Positions 22,855 through 32,826 are shown, numbered from the stretch's first letter. The stretch is 64,000 nucleotides of DNA from a bacterium (GCA_030688365.1 JAUYIE010000005.1:48885-112884); one strand, 5' to 3'. The notes: generated by a model from the letters alone, not told the origin. Numbers and translations: made by a program.

Positions 22855-25407
22855 CTATTTTTTCTTAACCTCACCCATAAACCGTCGAATAAAAAGCTTT
22901 ACGATTTCTGTGACAACAAAGTACCCGACGACCAAAGCCCCGACGACAACCATATTATGAGTATTCGGGGTAGTAAAACCAAGCCAATCGTGTCCTATTG
23001 TGGTAAAGGGTAATATGATGGTGAGAAATACAGCGACACCTGAACTCCACACCAACACAGGCGCTGGAGCTCTAGCACGCCATATAGGATGCAATGTTCG
23101 TATAGAAAACAGTAATACGAGTTCGGTAAAGACCGATCCCATAAACCACATGGTGCGCAGTATCTCTTTCCCGTGTCCAACAAAGTATCCAAAAAAGGCA
23201 AAGTCAAACACCGTACTTACCAACCCCAATATAAAAGCCACAACCAATATATCGCGCACGTGGTACCGTTGCGGTCGTCGTTGTGCCACTCCCCCATCTC
23301 TATCGGCTGCAATAGCAATCATCGGCCCATCAGTAAAAAGATTGAGAAGCAATATCTGCACCGTCAGCATCGGTAAATACGGTAATGTCAACGTGGCAAA
23401 TATCAGTGCATAGAAATTTCCGAGATTGGATGTCAATGTGGCGCGGATATACGTAATCGTGTTAGCAAAAATATGTCTTCCCTCTTGTATACCGTCAATA
23501 ATCGGCCCAAAATCTTTGCTCGTCAAGATAATCGGTGCACTATCCTTTGCCATTTCTGATGCGTTATTGACCGCCAACCCGACATGAGCAAGACGTAATG
23601 CAGGCGCATCATTGAATCCATCACCCAAAAATCCAACAATGTGTCCTTGTTGTTTGAGATGTTCTATCACTTCAAGTTTTTGCAGTGGCATCATGCGCGC
23701 AAACGCGACAGGTTTCTCAAACACAAGAGCTTGCGCCCTTGCATTCATTGCAGAAAATTCATCCCCCGTAATCACGGATGTACGATCTTTGATTAGTCCC
23801 ACTTTTTCTGCCACATACCCCACCACATCTGGTGCATCACCACTGACAATCATTACTTTGATTCCCAAACGATGTGCTTGTGCCAATATGGCTTTGACAT
23901 TTCGTTTCAACGAGTCTTCAAATGAGATCATGCCGACAAAATCAGACTCCGCAATCATGTGACTATGTGAAATATGTTCACCCCGTGCGATAGCGACTGC
24001 CACCACACGTCTCCCTTTTTGACCTTCCTCTTTTAGCCAATTCTGTGCACCCTCACGCTCTTTTTCAGACAATAATAAAAAAAATATTTCAGGGACACCT
24101 TTGAGAATATGAAGTTTTTTGCCATGTTCAAGGATCGTCGTCTGCTCGGTCCGCGTGATGGGATCAAACGGCGAGGAGTATTCAATCATGAGTCTCGTAC
24201 AACTCTCTCGCTCTTTTTGTGTCATGTCTTTGACAAGCGCATGAGTAAACGTATCTTCTTTAAATCGTTGCGTATCGCTATCCCATGCACTATATCGCGC
24301 CCACGACAGTACCTCTTTCTTATTCCCCCAGATTGATGCGACGGTCATCTTGTTTTCTGTCAACGTCCCTGTCTTGTCCGCACATAGTATATCCACGCCA
24401 CCCAAATCTTCAATCACGGACAATCGTTTGATGATCACACCCTTTTTCGCTAAACGTATCGCCCCACGCGACATCGAAAATGTCGTCACAAATGGCAAAG
24501 CTTCAGGTACTACACCAACAACCAATGCTATTCCAAACACCGCCAACTCCACCGCGTTTGTTTCGTGTTGGAATAAAATCTTAAGAATGACTAAGAGAAT
24601 GATCGTAATAGAAACAACTGCAAACAACATAGCACCAAGTCGTTGGATACCATGTTCAAACTCACTGGGCTCGTGCTTGTTATTTGTTTTGGAAAAAAGT
24701 GAACCCGCAACGGTTGCATCACCGATTGCCGTCACCAAAAGCGTCCCCTTTCCCGCAACAACTTTTGTTTGAGAAAAACCGATATTGCTCGCTTTAAAAT
24801 AATTCGTCGGCGCACGCTTTGGTGTTTGAGTATTTTTCGTAATAGACAACGACTCGCCTGAAAGTACAGACTCATCAAGCTCCAGATGTTGAGCGGAAAG
24901 CCACACACCGTCAGCAGGTAGTATATCGCCCGGCCCGATAATAAGGATATCCCCTACAGTTACTTGTTCACTGCCAACGATTGATACCGCGCCGTCACGG
25001 AGTACTCGCGCATGACGCTGGATATACTTTCGTAAGTGACTTCGTGCTTTGAGTGCGCGCATTTCTTGAAAAAATCCCAACGCGACATTGATACACACAA
25101 AGGCACCAATCATGCTTGCTTCTATAGTATCGCCGATGAGCGCGGACAATAGTGATGCAATGATCAACAGATATACAAATGAAGATGTACATTGATTCCA
25201 CAGGATATGATACCAACGCGACTCATCTTTGCTGACACGATTGGACCCGTATTGATTACATCGTTTTACTATATCCTCTGTCGCAAGGCCGTGCGGAGAA
25301 GTTTTGAAATACTCAAAAAGCACGGACGGATGACGTGTCGCGACATGTGCATATGATAATTGTTCTGGAAAAATTTCCCGTTTCACACAAAAAAATGGTA
25401 TATTCAT
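22855..25407 (-). CDS. P-type cation-transporting ATPase (P2/P3B, Ca2+ or Mg2+)
   Basis: 850 residues. N-terminal cation-ATPase domain, actuator loop LDESVLSGESLSITK, transmembrane ion site VVGVVPEALPFVTT, phosphorylation site CADKTGTLTENK (Asp344), nucleotide-binding LHILKGVPEIF, and hinge VGFLGDGFNDAPALRLAHVG, then four to six C-terminal membrane segments. The PEALP motif and C-terminal NLFTDGPMIAIAADRDG sit between Ca2+ pumps and MgtA-type Mg2+ importers, so the ion cannot be fixed. A TATAAT box lies one base before the ATG, so either the promoter is elsewhere or translation starts further in. It is divergent from clpB. Confidence 0.93.
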   Translation of the reverse strand: MNIPFFCVKREIFPEQLSYAHVATRHPSVLFEYFKTSPHGLATEDIVKRCNQYGSNRVSKDESRWYHILWNQCTSSFVYLLIIASLLSALIGDTIEASMIGAFVCINVALGFFQEMRALKARSHLRKYIQRHARVLRDGAVSIVGSEQVTVGDILIIGPGDILPADGVWLSAQHLELDESVLSGESLSITKNTQTPKRAPTNYFKASNIGFSQTKVVAGKGTLLVTAIGDATVAGSLFSKTNNKHEPSEFEHGIQRLGAMLFAVVSITIILLVILKILFQHETNAVELAVFGIALVVGVVPEALPFVTTFSMSRGAIRLAKKGVIIKRLSVIEDLGGVDILCADKTGTLTENKMTVASIWGNKKEVLSWARYSAWDSDTQRFKEDTFTHALVKDMTQKERESCTRLMIEYSSPFDPITRTEQTTILEHGKKLHILKGVPEIFFLLLSEKEREGAQNWLKEEGQKGRRVVAVAIARGEHISHSHMIAESDFVGMISFEDSLKRNVKAILAQAHRLGIKVMIVSGDAPDVVGYVAEKVGLIKDRTSVITGDEFSAMNARAQALVFEKPVAFARMMPLQKLEVIEHLKQQGHIVGFLGDGFNDAPALRLAHVGLAVNNASEMAKDSAPIILTSKDFGPIIDGIQEGRHIFANTITYIRATLTSNLGNFYALIFATLTLPYLPMLTVQILLLNLFTDGPMIAIAADRDGGVAQRRPQRYHVRDILVVAFILGLVSTVFDFAFFGYFVGHGKEILRTMWFMGSVFTELVLLFSIRTLHPIWRARAPAPVLVWSSGVAVFLTIILPFTTIGHDWLGFTTPNTHNMVVVGALVVGYFVVTEIVKLFIRRFMGEVKKK

Positions 25408-25431
25408 TATTATACCGCAGATGATTCACTA

Positions 25432-25459
25432 TTGACATCTTTATTGGATGTTATATAGT
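25432..25459 (+). promoter_or_regulatory. Sigma-70-type promoter of clpB
   Basis: TTGACA (25432-25437) and TATAGT (25454-25459) with a 16-base spacer. The predicted start lies at the CIRCE operator. Confidence 0.85.
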
Positions 25460-25463
25460 GACA

Positions 25464-25490
25464 TTAGCAGTCACTCATACAGAGTGCTAA
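25464..25490 (+). promoter_or_regulatory. CIRCE operator of clpB
   Basis: TTAGCAGTC, nine bases (actcataca), GAGTGCTAA. One base differs from the consensus, in the upstream half-site, at the same position and orientation as in the hrcA operator. It implies HrcA control of clpB. Confidence 0.92.
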
Positions 25491-25517
25491 ATCAAAACTT
25501 CACTATCCTATGTGCAT

Positions 25518-28139
25518 ATGATGAACAACAAATTCACAACACGAGCCCAGGAAACATTGCAAGCCGCGCAGATGTTATGCGCGGATAAAAATCATCAAGA
25601 ACTTACTCCTACTCACCTTCTGTATGCATTGGTCAGTCACGCGGAAGGCGTTGTCACCAGTATTTTGCAAAAACTTGAAATATCCGTGACAGATCTCAAT
25701 GAAAAACTGGATGGAGAACTCCAACTACTTCCCCAGGCCCCATTAGAAATGGGAGGTCAGGTGTATGTATCTCAAGAATTTGCACGAGTGATGAGTCAAG
25801 CGGATCGTGAGGCAAAAAATCTTGGTGATGAATATATCAGCACAGAGCATATTTTTCTTGCATTGATCCAAGTCCCATCTGTCGCACAATATATATTACG
25901 AACGATGAATGTAGAGTATGATTCAGTATTAAAGATACTTTCAGAAGTTCGCGGTAGTCACAAAATCACCGATCCTGACCCAGAAAGTAAATATCAAGTA
26001 TTTGAAAAATACACGATCAACCTCACTGATCTTGCACGCAAAGAAAAACTTGATCCTGTGATTGGAAGAGATGAGGAAATCCGACGTGTGATACAGGTGC
26101 TTTCTCGGCGTACAAAAAATAATCCCGTCCTTATTGGTGAAGCAGGAGTAGGAAAAACTGCTATTGCCGAAGGTTTGGCACAACGCATCGCATCAGGTGA
26201 TGTGCCGGAATCACTAAAAGATAAAGAGCTCTTATCGTTGGATATCGGTGCGTTGGTGGCTGGTACGAAATTTCGCGGAGATTTTGAAGATCGACTCAAA
26301 GCAGTGTTAAAAGAAGTCAAAGCAGCCGCAGGTAAAGTCATTATGTTTGTGGATGAATTGCACACATTGGTCGGTGCCGGCGGTGCTGAAGGTGCTATTG
26401 ACGCGTCAAATCTCCTCAAACCGGCGTTGGCTCGCGGAGAATTAAGTATGATTGGGGCTACCACCTTTAAGGAATATCGCAAACACGTTGAAAACGATGC
26501 GGCATTTGAACGCCGATTTCAACATGTATATGTATACGAACCAAGCGTGGATGACACGATTGCTATTTTGCGTGGCATCAAAGAAAAATACGAAGTCCAT
26601 CATGGGGTACGTATTACCGATTCAGCAATCATTGCTGCAGCACAACTTTCACATCGATATATTTCTGATCGATTTTTACCTGATAAAGCCATTGACCTGA
26701 TTGACGAAGCCACATCTGCTATTCGCTTGCAGATAGATAGCCAGCCGATTGAACTTGATACGTTGAAACGTAAAGTCATCAAACTTGAAATTGAAAAACA
26801 GGCATTACAACAAGAATCAGACACCCACTCAAAAAAGCGCCTCAAAGAATTGCAAAAAGAACTTGCGGAGATCAAAGAGGAATCCAATCATCTAGAGTTG
26901 GCATGGAAACACGAAAAAGAACTTATCACGAGTGTGCGTAATTTTCGTAAAGAAATAGAACAGCTCAAACAAGAAGCTGATATTGCCGAGCGTCAAGTAA
27001 ATCTTTCTAAGGTAGCCGAAATCCGTTATGGAAAAATTCCACAATTGCAACTAGAGATTGAAAAATCCGAAACAAAACTAAACTCACTGCAAAAAGATCA
27101 CCGTTTTCTCCGAGAAGAAGTGACGGAGGAAGATATTGCCGGCATTGTCCAACGTTGGACTGGTATCCCTGCCGTACGTATGCTCCAAAGCGAAGCGGAA
27201 AAACTCGCCCATGCAGAAAAATATATTGCACAACACGTTGTCGGACAACATACGGCAATCCAAGCGGTTTCAAACGCTCTGCGTCGCTCTCGTGCCGGCC
27301 TTTCAGAAGAAGGGCGTCCTATCGGATCGTTTATTTTCATCGGCCCTACCGGTGTGGGAAAAACAGAACTCGCTAAAACGCTGGCAAATTTTATGTTCAA
27401 CGACCCGACCGCATTGGTACGCATTGACATGAGTGAGTATGGTGAAAAACATTCTGTCGCTCGTCTTATTGGTTCACCTCCCGGCTATGTCGGGTATGAT
27501 GAAGGTGGACAGCTCACTGAACAAATTCGCCGTAAACCATATAGTGTCATATTATTTGATGAAATCGAAAAAGCCAATCCAGAGGTATTTAATCTTTTAC
27601 TACAAATACTTGATGAAGGACATATCACTGATGCCAAAGGACGAAAAGTCAACTTCAAAAACACCATTATCATCATGACATCAAATCTTGGTGGTGATCT
27701 AATCCGCTCCGTAGATATGGGCTTTGCTGAAAATGAGAAAGCAAAAGCACGAATTGACGTGAAAGATATGGAAACACGTATCCACCAACTTCTTCAACAA
27801 CAATTCAAGCCCGAATTTCTTAACCGTATTGATGAAGTTATCACCTTTCACCCTCTTGATGAAGAACACATCAATCATATCGTGGAACTTCAACTTCGCA
27901 ACGTCGTCACACGCCTTGCCAAACAAGATATCACTGTCAAATACTCCAAAAAACTCGTTGAGTTGCTTGCAATACGCGGTTTTGACCAATACTACGGCGC
28001 GCGCCCCCTCAAGCGCGTCATCCAACAAACCATCCTTGATCCCCTTGCTTTACGTATTGTAGACGGCGAAATCAAGGAAAATGCAAAAGTAAAATTGGAC
28101 GCCAAAGATGAAAGTGTTGCCATCACCAGCGGATCGTAA
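25518..28139 (+). CDS. clpB: ATP-dependent disaggregase ClpB
   Basis: 873 residues from ATG 25518 (ATG 25521 and GTG 25512 are alternatives; none has a Shine-Dalgarno). Clp N-domain (about 1-145), first AAA+ domain with GEAGVGKTAIAEGLA and IMFVDELHTLVGAGG, a coiled-coil middle domain (about 405-530, Lys/Glu/Gln rich), and second AAA+ domain with GPTGVGKTELAKTLA, VILFDEIEKANPEVF and RIDEVITFHPL, ending in the C-terminal GARPLKRVIQQTILDPLA. It threads aggregated proteins for refolding with DnaK. Control by CIRCE joins it to the hrcA-dnaK regulon. Confidence 0.97.
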   Translation: MMNNKFTTRAQETLQAAQMLCADKNHQELTPTHLLYALVSHAEGVVTSILQKLEISVTDLNEKLDGELQLLPQAPLEMGGQVYVSQEFARVMSQADREAKNLGDEYISTEHIFLALIQVPSVAQYILRTMNVEYDSVLKILSEVRGSHKITDPDPESKYQVFEKYTINLTDLARKEKLDPVIGRDEEIRRVIQVLSRRTKNNPVLIGEAGVGKTAIAEGLAQRIASGDVPESLKDKELLSLDIGALVAGTKFRGDFEDRLKAVLKEVKAAAGKVIMFVDELHTLVGAGGAEGAIDASNLLKPALARGELSMIGATTFKEYRKHVENDAAFERRFQHVYVYEPSVDDTIAILRGIKEKYEVHHGVRITDSAIIAAAQLSHRYISDRFLPDKAIDLIDEATSAIRLQIDSQPIELDTLKRKVIKLEIEKQALQQESDTHSKKRLKELQKELAEIKEESNHLELAWKHEKELITSVRNFRKEIEQLKQEADIAERQVNLSKVAEIRYGKIPQLQLEIEKSETKLNSLQKDHRFLREEVTEEDIAGIVQRWTGIPAVRMLQSEAEKLAHAEKYIAQHVVGQHTAIQAVSNALRRSRAGLSEEGRPIGSFIFIGPTGVGKTELAKTLANFMFNDPTALVRIDMSEYGEKHSVARLIGSPPGYVGYDEGGQLTEQIRRKPYSVILFDEIEKANPEVFNLLLQILDEGHITDAKGRKVNFKNTIIIMTSNLGGDLIRSVDMGFAENEKAKARIDVKDMETRIHQLLQQQFKPEFLNRIDEVITFHPLDEEHINHIVELQLRNVVTRLAKQDITVKYSKKLVELLAIRGFDQYYGARPLKRVIQQTILDPLALRIVDGEIKENAKVKLDAKDESVAITSGS

Positions 28140-28146
28140 AAAATTC

Positions 28147-28175
28147 TTGTTCCTTCTTTTCCACTGTGCTATACT
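28147..28175 (+). promoter_or_regulatory. Promoter of the secreted lysozyme-like protein (leaderless)
   Basis: TTGTTC (28147-28152) and TATACT (28170-28175) with a 17-base spacer, immediately after clpB. The ATG at 28184 is 8 bases from the -10 box and no ribosome binding site is present. Confidence 0.7.
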
Positions 28176-28183
28176 GCTACTAT

Positions 28184-29623
28184 ATGAAGCATCACGCTTT
28201 TTCATCAAAAAAACGTCAATTTAGTAACCGTATAACATCAGTTGCAGTCGTCGGTATGCTTATCCTCACTTTGCTGACACCGTTTGACACCTATGCCGCT
28301 CTGACCTTTAACCCTAATAAAATCATCTCTGATGGTGAATTTTTTGATGTCAATTCCATGACATCTGACGAAATTCAAAATTTTCTCGTAGAAAAAAAAT
28401 CCGCGCTTGCTTCAAAGATATTTCCCGATGTAGACGGTCTAGTCAAACGAGCAGCCGACATCATCCAACGTGCAGCAAAAGAATATAATCTGAACCCAAA
28501 AGTATTGATCGTATTACTTCAAAAAGAACAAAGTTTAATTGAAAACCCTTCACCACGCCAATATAGTTATGATTGGGCGACGGGCTATGGCGTATGCGAT
28601 AGTTGTTCCCCTACTGATCCTCGTCTCCAGAAATTTAAAGGATTTGCAAACCAGATAGAAAATGCAGCATTTCAAAAAGTGTATTACACCACAAACCCTG
28701 AAAGATTCAATTTCAAACTGGGTTTTGCCGCAGACATAGACGGACAGTTGGTGATACCGGAGACAGTCGCTACCGCTGCACTATACAATTACACACCACA
28801 CCTTCATGGCAATGAAAACTTTTGGAAGCTGTGGACGCGATATTTTGGTAAATTTTATCCCGATGGTCTTGTAGTGCAAGAGGAAGGTGCCGGTGCGGTC
28901 TGGTTGTTGCAAGGTGGCAAAAAACGACTATTTGCCTCCGCAGGTGCACTTTTTTCACGATATAGCAAAAGCCAAATCATTCAAATTAAAAAAGGTGACT
29001 TGGATACATACGAAACGGGTGATGTGATAAAATTTGCACAATACTCTCTTCTCCGTTCACCAAAAGGTGCTGTATTTTTGATTGTTGACGACAAACGGTA
29101 TGGTATCACATCAGGAAAAGTCTTTAGAGAAATTGGATTCAATCCTGAAGAAGTCGTAGAAGCGACAGATGCAGAGTTGGCAGATATTCCTGTAGGCGGA
29201 TTGATTACCCATACTAATGACAACCCTCGTGGACAACTATACCAGGATAAAAAGACTGGTGGCGTGTTCTTCGTCAAGCAAGGTATCAAACATCCGATCT
29301 GGGCGCGCGAGATACTGACGGTCAATTTTCCGTACACAAAATCTACACCAAAATCACCACAAGAGTTGGACGTACTCCCTACTGGCGCCCCGGTACTCTT
29401 TGACGATGGTACACTCATCACATCAGCCGAAAGTAGCGCAGTCTACATCATTTCAAATGGAGAGCGACGTCCGTTTGCTTCAAAAGAAGTATTTGAAACG
29501 CTTGGCTTCCAGTGGGACAGTATCGTCAACACCACCGATCGCGCACTGCATTTACATGCACAAGGTGATCCTATTGATATAGGTATTGACTCATCTCCTG
29601 TAACGACTGCAACCCTTCCATAA
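28184..29623 (+). CDS. Secreted lysozyme-like protein with four C-terminal repeats
   Basis: 479 residues from ATG 28184. A signal peptide (basic KHHAFSSKKRQF, hydrophobic VAVVGMLILTLLTPF, cleavage near TYAA). Residues about 70-220 look like a goose-type or transglycosylase-like fold (AAKEYNLNPKVLIVLLQKEQ, LIENPSPRQYSYDWATGYG, AATALYNYTPH), where the Glu of KEQ could be catalytic. Residues about 225-465 hold four repeats with a shared core: GAVWLLQGGKKRLFASAGAL, GAVFLIVDDKRYGITSGKVF, GGVFFVKQGIKHPIWAREIL and SAVYIISNGERRPFASKEVF. It is probably a secreted or wall-bound hydrolase with wall-binding repeats; the activity is inferred only. Confidence 0.8.
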   Translation: MKHHAFSSKKRQFSNRITSVAVVGMLILTLLTPFDTYAALTFNPNKIISDGEFFDVNSMTSDEIQNFLVEKKSALASKIFPDVDGLVKRAADIIQRAAKEYNLNPKVLIVLLQKEQSLIENPSPRQYSYDWATGYGVCDSCSPTDPRLQKFKGFANQIENAAFQKVYYTTNPERFNFKLGFAADIDGQLVIPETVATAALYNYTPHLHGNENFWKLWTRYFGKFYPDGLVVQEEGAGAVWLLQGGKKRLFASAGALFSRYSKSQIIQIKKGDLDTYETGDVIKFAQYSLLRSPKGAVFLIVDDKRYGITSGKVFREIGFNPEEVVEATDAELADIPVGGLITHTNDNPRGQLYQDKKTGGVFFVKQGIKHPIWAREILTVNFPYTKSTPKSPQELDVLPTGAPVLFDDGTLITSAESSAVYIISNGERRPFASKEVFETLGFQWDSIVNTTDRALHLHAQGDPIDIGIDSSPVTTATLP

Positions 29624-29627
29624 CCAT

Positions 29628-30419
29628 ATGCCTCTTGTATACGCGGCGGTTCTTCCTCACACTCCACTTTTGGTACCTGCAATCGGCAAAGAAAAACGCG
29701 ATGCATTTACCAATACATTATCGGCATACAGCAAAGTCCGCGAACACCTTGCATCTCATAAAATTGAGAATGTTATTATTTTGGCACCGCATGCACAGGA
29801 AACAAAACCCTTTTTCCAAATACAACATAGCATCACGTATAAGGCATCCTTTGAAGAATTCGGAGATCTTGTCACAACCAAAAATTATAGAGTAAATCAT
29901 GTCTTCATCGATTATCTCAAACATTATTTTGAGGGTACAAACATACCATGGGTATACCACACGGATGAACAAGCTGAATATGCCGCAACAGTGCCCCTCC
30001 TTTCGTTGGAAATAGATAGAAAGATACCCATAACCATAATCTACCCACCCACATCTTCTGATCTTTCTGCTTTGTATCGTACAGGCATCTCCTTGTATGA
30101 TGCGATTGCCAGTCATCACGCCAACATCGCTATTATTGGATCTGCAGACCTTGCACACACACTTTCTAAAGATGCTCCGGGGGGATTTCAAAAAAATGCA
30201 AAAGCATTTGACCAACGTATTGTGAGTGCCTTTGAAAAAAAACAATTTGATGCTTTACTGACCACACCAGAGTGCACTGTTGACGAAGTTAAGACGTGTT
30301 CCATGCCTATTTTGGCTATGTTATCGGGCATATTAAAAAATCTTCCCTACGAGCATCATACGCTTTCATACGAAGCGCCGTTGGGTGTGGGTCATCTTGT
30401 TATGGAATTTACAATATAA
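29628..30419 (+). CDS. LigB/MEMO-like extradiol dioxygenase-family protein
   Basis: 263 residues. Start LVYAAVLPHTPLLVPAIGKE, with the His-Thr/Pro motif near residue 11 typical of LigB-type class III extradiol dioxygenases and the MEMO family. It is followed by NVIILAPHAQE and IAIIGSADLAHTLSKDAP (second and third putative metal-site His), ending in YEAPLGVGHLVMEF. Whether it is an enzyme is unclear; CPR genomes lack aromatic degradation, so a MEMO-like redox or unknown role is possible. It lies 4 bases after the upstream gene and 5 bases before the PriA-like gene, so probably in the same operon. Confidence 0.82.
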   Translation: MPLVYAAVLPHTPLLVPAIGKEKRDAFTNTLSAYSKVREHLASHKIENVIILAPHAQETKPFFQIQHSITYKASFEEFGDLVTTKNYRVNHVFIDYLKHYFEGTNIPWVYHTDEQAEYAATVPLLSLEIDRKIPITIIYPPTSSDLSALYRTGISLYDAIASHHANIAIIGSADLAHTLSKDAPGGFQKNAKAFDQRIVSAFEKKQFDALLTTPECTVDEVKTCSMPILAMLSGILKNLPYEHHTLSYEAPLGVGHLVMEFTI

Positions 30420-30424
30420 CTGCC

Positions 30425-32311
30425 ATGTTACACCAAGTATCCGTCATACCATCACTTAGACTCCCCAGACAGCTGGGTTTTTTTGACTATACCTACGATG
30501 ACTCAACAAACGAAAAAATTAAAAAAGGCCAATTTGTTACCATACCTTTTAAAAATCGAGAATGCACTGGCGTTGTCATGAACATTGAAAAACTTCATAC
30601 AAATAAAAAACAGGTACAACTTAAAAGCATTTCTACTATTCGTCATGATCTTACCCCACTCCTTGAATCAGAAATATCATATATTCTCAATATTTCTAGA
30701 CACTACTGTGTATCGCCTTCCACCATGTTGCATTTGATGTACCCTCTGACACTTATAAAATTAAGAAAACGGGCAAAAATAGAAAAAAGTACCGATAGTA
30801 TCAAAGCACGACATCAACTCCCATTAAAAGGAAAACTGCAATCTGTATCATTTCATTATCAGCACATGCACGAAGCGAGTGATTATTACAAAGTCCTCGT
30901 CCGTACTGCCATCAAAAAAAAGGAACAGCTTATTATCGTTACGCCCACCTTGCAACGAGCGAAATATTTATTTGAACACTTATCTCAATATAAATCGTCA
31001 ATAACATTGGCAGAAAATGAAGGTATACGGGAACAACGATCGGTACGTACGATGGCACAGCGCGGTGACAATTTGATTTTTATCGGAGCGCGTTATTTGT
31101 TGGGAATCCCCTACTCCACTTTAAAAACAATTATCATAGACCAAAGTGAGCATCAAAATCACAAGCTTCATTTAGGAAACCCGCTTATTGATAATAATGT
31201 TTCCGCTGTTTTTAAAGCATCGGCGTATCACGCACGTATCATTTTCTCATCGTGCGCGCCACGGCTGGAAGAATTTTCTTTTATCCCCTGCACTCATCCA
31301 AAAAGACATACAGCGTTTGCGCCGATTGTAATAAATATGCATGATGAATTCCGTGGCGGTAACGTTGATTTTATCAGTCAACGACTGCAAGAAGAAATCA
31401 GTAGTACACTCTTTGAAAAAAAATCCGTTGTATTGTATCTCAACCACAAAGGAGGAGGAAAATCCGTCGTATGTAAAGAATGTAAATATGTTTTTATCTG
31501 TCCATCCTGCCAACAATATCTGCGTTTTAGTCAAAAAAATACACAATTACACTGTTTGACGTGCAAACACACACAGATAGCTCCTGATCAATGCCCACAT
31601 TGTCATGGTGTATCATTATTATTTCTCGGACTTGGTATTGAAAAAATTGCACAACGACTCTCACAACTTTTTTCCAAAATACCCATCTTCACTTTGGACA
31701 GCGAGACCACAACCGCGCATCTCTCGCCCAAACAACCCTCAATAATTGTTGCAACATCTCGTATCCTCTATGATACAACTGATTATATTTCTTCAGCTGG
31801 TCTTATTGCATGCATTGCAACAGACCCTATTGTATCCATGGAACAATTCCGCGCGGTTGAAGGGCAATGGCAAGAATATGCACAGTTTTTTTCCATGCGC
31901 AACACAGAGGCGACCTGTCTGATACAAGTATTTAACACTGACGTACCATTTATCCAAACACTAAAACTTCTTGATTATCATTCATTTGCAAATAATGAAC
32001 TGGCCATGCGAAAAAAATACCACCTTCCTCCTTTCACTCGCCACATCTTATGTACCTTTAAAGGTCGTGAAACAGAAGAAAATACCCAAGTAAAATCACT
32101 ATGTAACGCGTTACAAGAAACGATTGACTTTTCATCAAATTCTACTACAATAACTCTAATTCCAAAATCATCAACACGACGATCTAGCCGCATTTTAATA
32201 CAGATCACCGCACCGTATGATTCGTTATATGTTACTCCAGAAGTCATCCATGCAGTCTTAATGAAATTATCAGCGGATTGGATGATTAATCCTGATCCGC
32301 GTATACTATAA
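30425..32311 (+). CDS. priA: PriA-like primosomal protein with degenerate ATPase motifs
   Basis: 628 residues from ATG 30425; the longer frame from 30296 lies inside the previous gene. PriA architecture: 3'-DNA-binding domain (1-95, LGFFDYTYDD, GQFVTIPFKNRECTGVV), two helicase lobes, and the PriA zinc module with eight Cys in CKEC, CPSC, CLTC and CPHC. The ATPase motifs are lost. The GxTGSGKTE loop is replaced by HEASDYYKV, DEEH is IIIDQSEHQNHK, and the QVAGRAGR motif is missing after FRAVEGQWQEYAQ. It probably loads replication proteins or binds forks without translocation, unless the window has a misassembly. It is followed within 5 bases by def. Confidence 0.85.
   Translation: MLHQVSVIPSLRLPRQLGFFDYTYDDSTNEKIKKGQFVTIPFKNRECTGVVMNIEKLHTNKKQVQLKSISTIRHDLTPLLESEISYILNISRHYCVSPSTMLHLMYPLTLIKLRKRAKIEKSTDSIKARHQLPLKGKLQSVSFHYQHMHEASDYYKVLVRTAIKKKEQLIIVTPTLQRAKYLFEHLSQYKSSITLAENEGIREQRSVRTMAQRGDNLIFIGARYLLGIPYSTLKTIIIDQSEHQNHKLHLGNPLIDNNVSAVFKASAYHARIIFSSCAPRLEEFSFIPCTHPKRHTAFAPIVINMHDEFRGGNVDFISQRLQEEISSTLFEKKSVVLYLNHKGGGKSVVCKECKYVFICPSCQQYLRFSQKNTQLHCLTCKHTQIAPDQCPHCHGVSLLFLGLGIEKIAQRLSQLFSKIPIFTLDSETTTAHLSPKQPSIIVATSRILYDTTDYISSAGLIACIATDPIVSMEQFRAVEGQWQEYAQFFSMRNTEATCLIQVFNTDVPFIQTLKLLDYHSFANNELAMRKKYHLPPFTRHILCTFKGRETEENTQVKSLCNALQETIDFSSNSTTITLIPKSSTRRSSRILIQITAPYDSLYVTPEVIHAVLMKLSADWMINPDPRIL
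32278..32307 (+). promoter_or_regulatory. Candidate promoter of def-fmt (leaderless)
   Basis: TTGGAT (32278-32283) and TATACT (32302-32307) with an 18-base spacer, inside the end of the PriA-like gene. The ATG of def (32316) is 8 bases after the -10 box. It could give def and fmt their own transcript. Confidence 0.5.
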
Positions 32312-32315
32312 TTAT

Positions 32316-32822
32316 ATGAAAAAACTCGCACTCGTACCTGCCAACGTGGCGGTATTACATGAAAAAACAAAAAAAATACCGCTTGCAACAATCGTACAGG
32401 CGGATTTTCAAAAATTGATTGATGAGATGATCTATACGATGTATGAAGAAAACGGCATCGGTCTTGCGGCAACTCAAGTGGGAAAAGATATCGCGCTCGC
32501 TACATTAGTACCTGACCCCCATCGTTTTGATTTTTACAAAAATGGATCACGTGAAGCCATTGTTATCATAAATCCAACCATAGCCAACACATCTATTCGC
32601 TCCAAGAGCGAAGACGAGGGTTGCTTATCAGTCCCCGGTTTTGTCGGTACGGTCAAACGACATAGTGCTGTCACCGTACAGTTTACCGATCGCGATGGTA
32701 CAACGCAAACAGTAAAAGCAAGAGGACTTCTTGCACATGTTTTTCAACATGAGATAGATCATCTCAACGGCACGTTGTTTCTAGATCGTGCGGAAAAATT
32801 ATTCAAAATTGAACACGCCTAG
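32316..32822 (+). CDS. def: Peptide deformylase
   Basis: 168 residues with the three metalloenzyme motifs: GIGLAATQVG (motif 1), DEGCLSVPGFVG (motif 2, Cys metal ligand) and QHEIDHLNG (motif 3, HExxH). It removes the formyl group from nascent proteins. It is followed 4 bases later by fmt, whose product adds the formyl group, the usual def-fmt pair. Confidence 0.97.
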   Translation: MKKLALVPANVAVLHEKTKKIPLATIVQADFQKLIDEMIYTMYEENGIGLAATQVGKDIALATLVPDPHRFDFYKNGSREAIVIINPTIANTSIRSKSEDEGCLSVPGFVGTVKRHSAVTVQFTDRDGTTQTVKARGLLAHVFQHEIDHLNGTLFLDRAEKLFKIEHA

Positions 32823-32826
32823 ATAT

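Noticed and set aside
25409..25414. TATAAT as a leaderless promoter for the P-type ATPase
   Set aside because: Only one base separates it from the ATG, too close for transcription to include the start codon.
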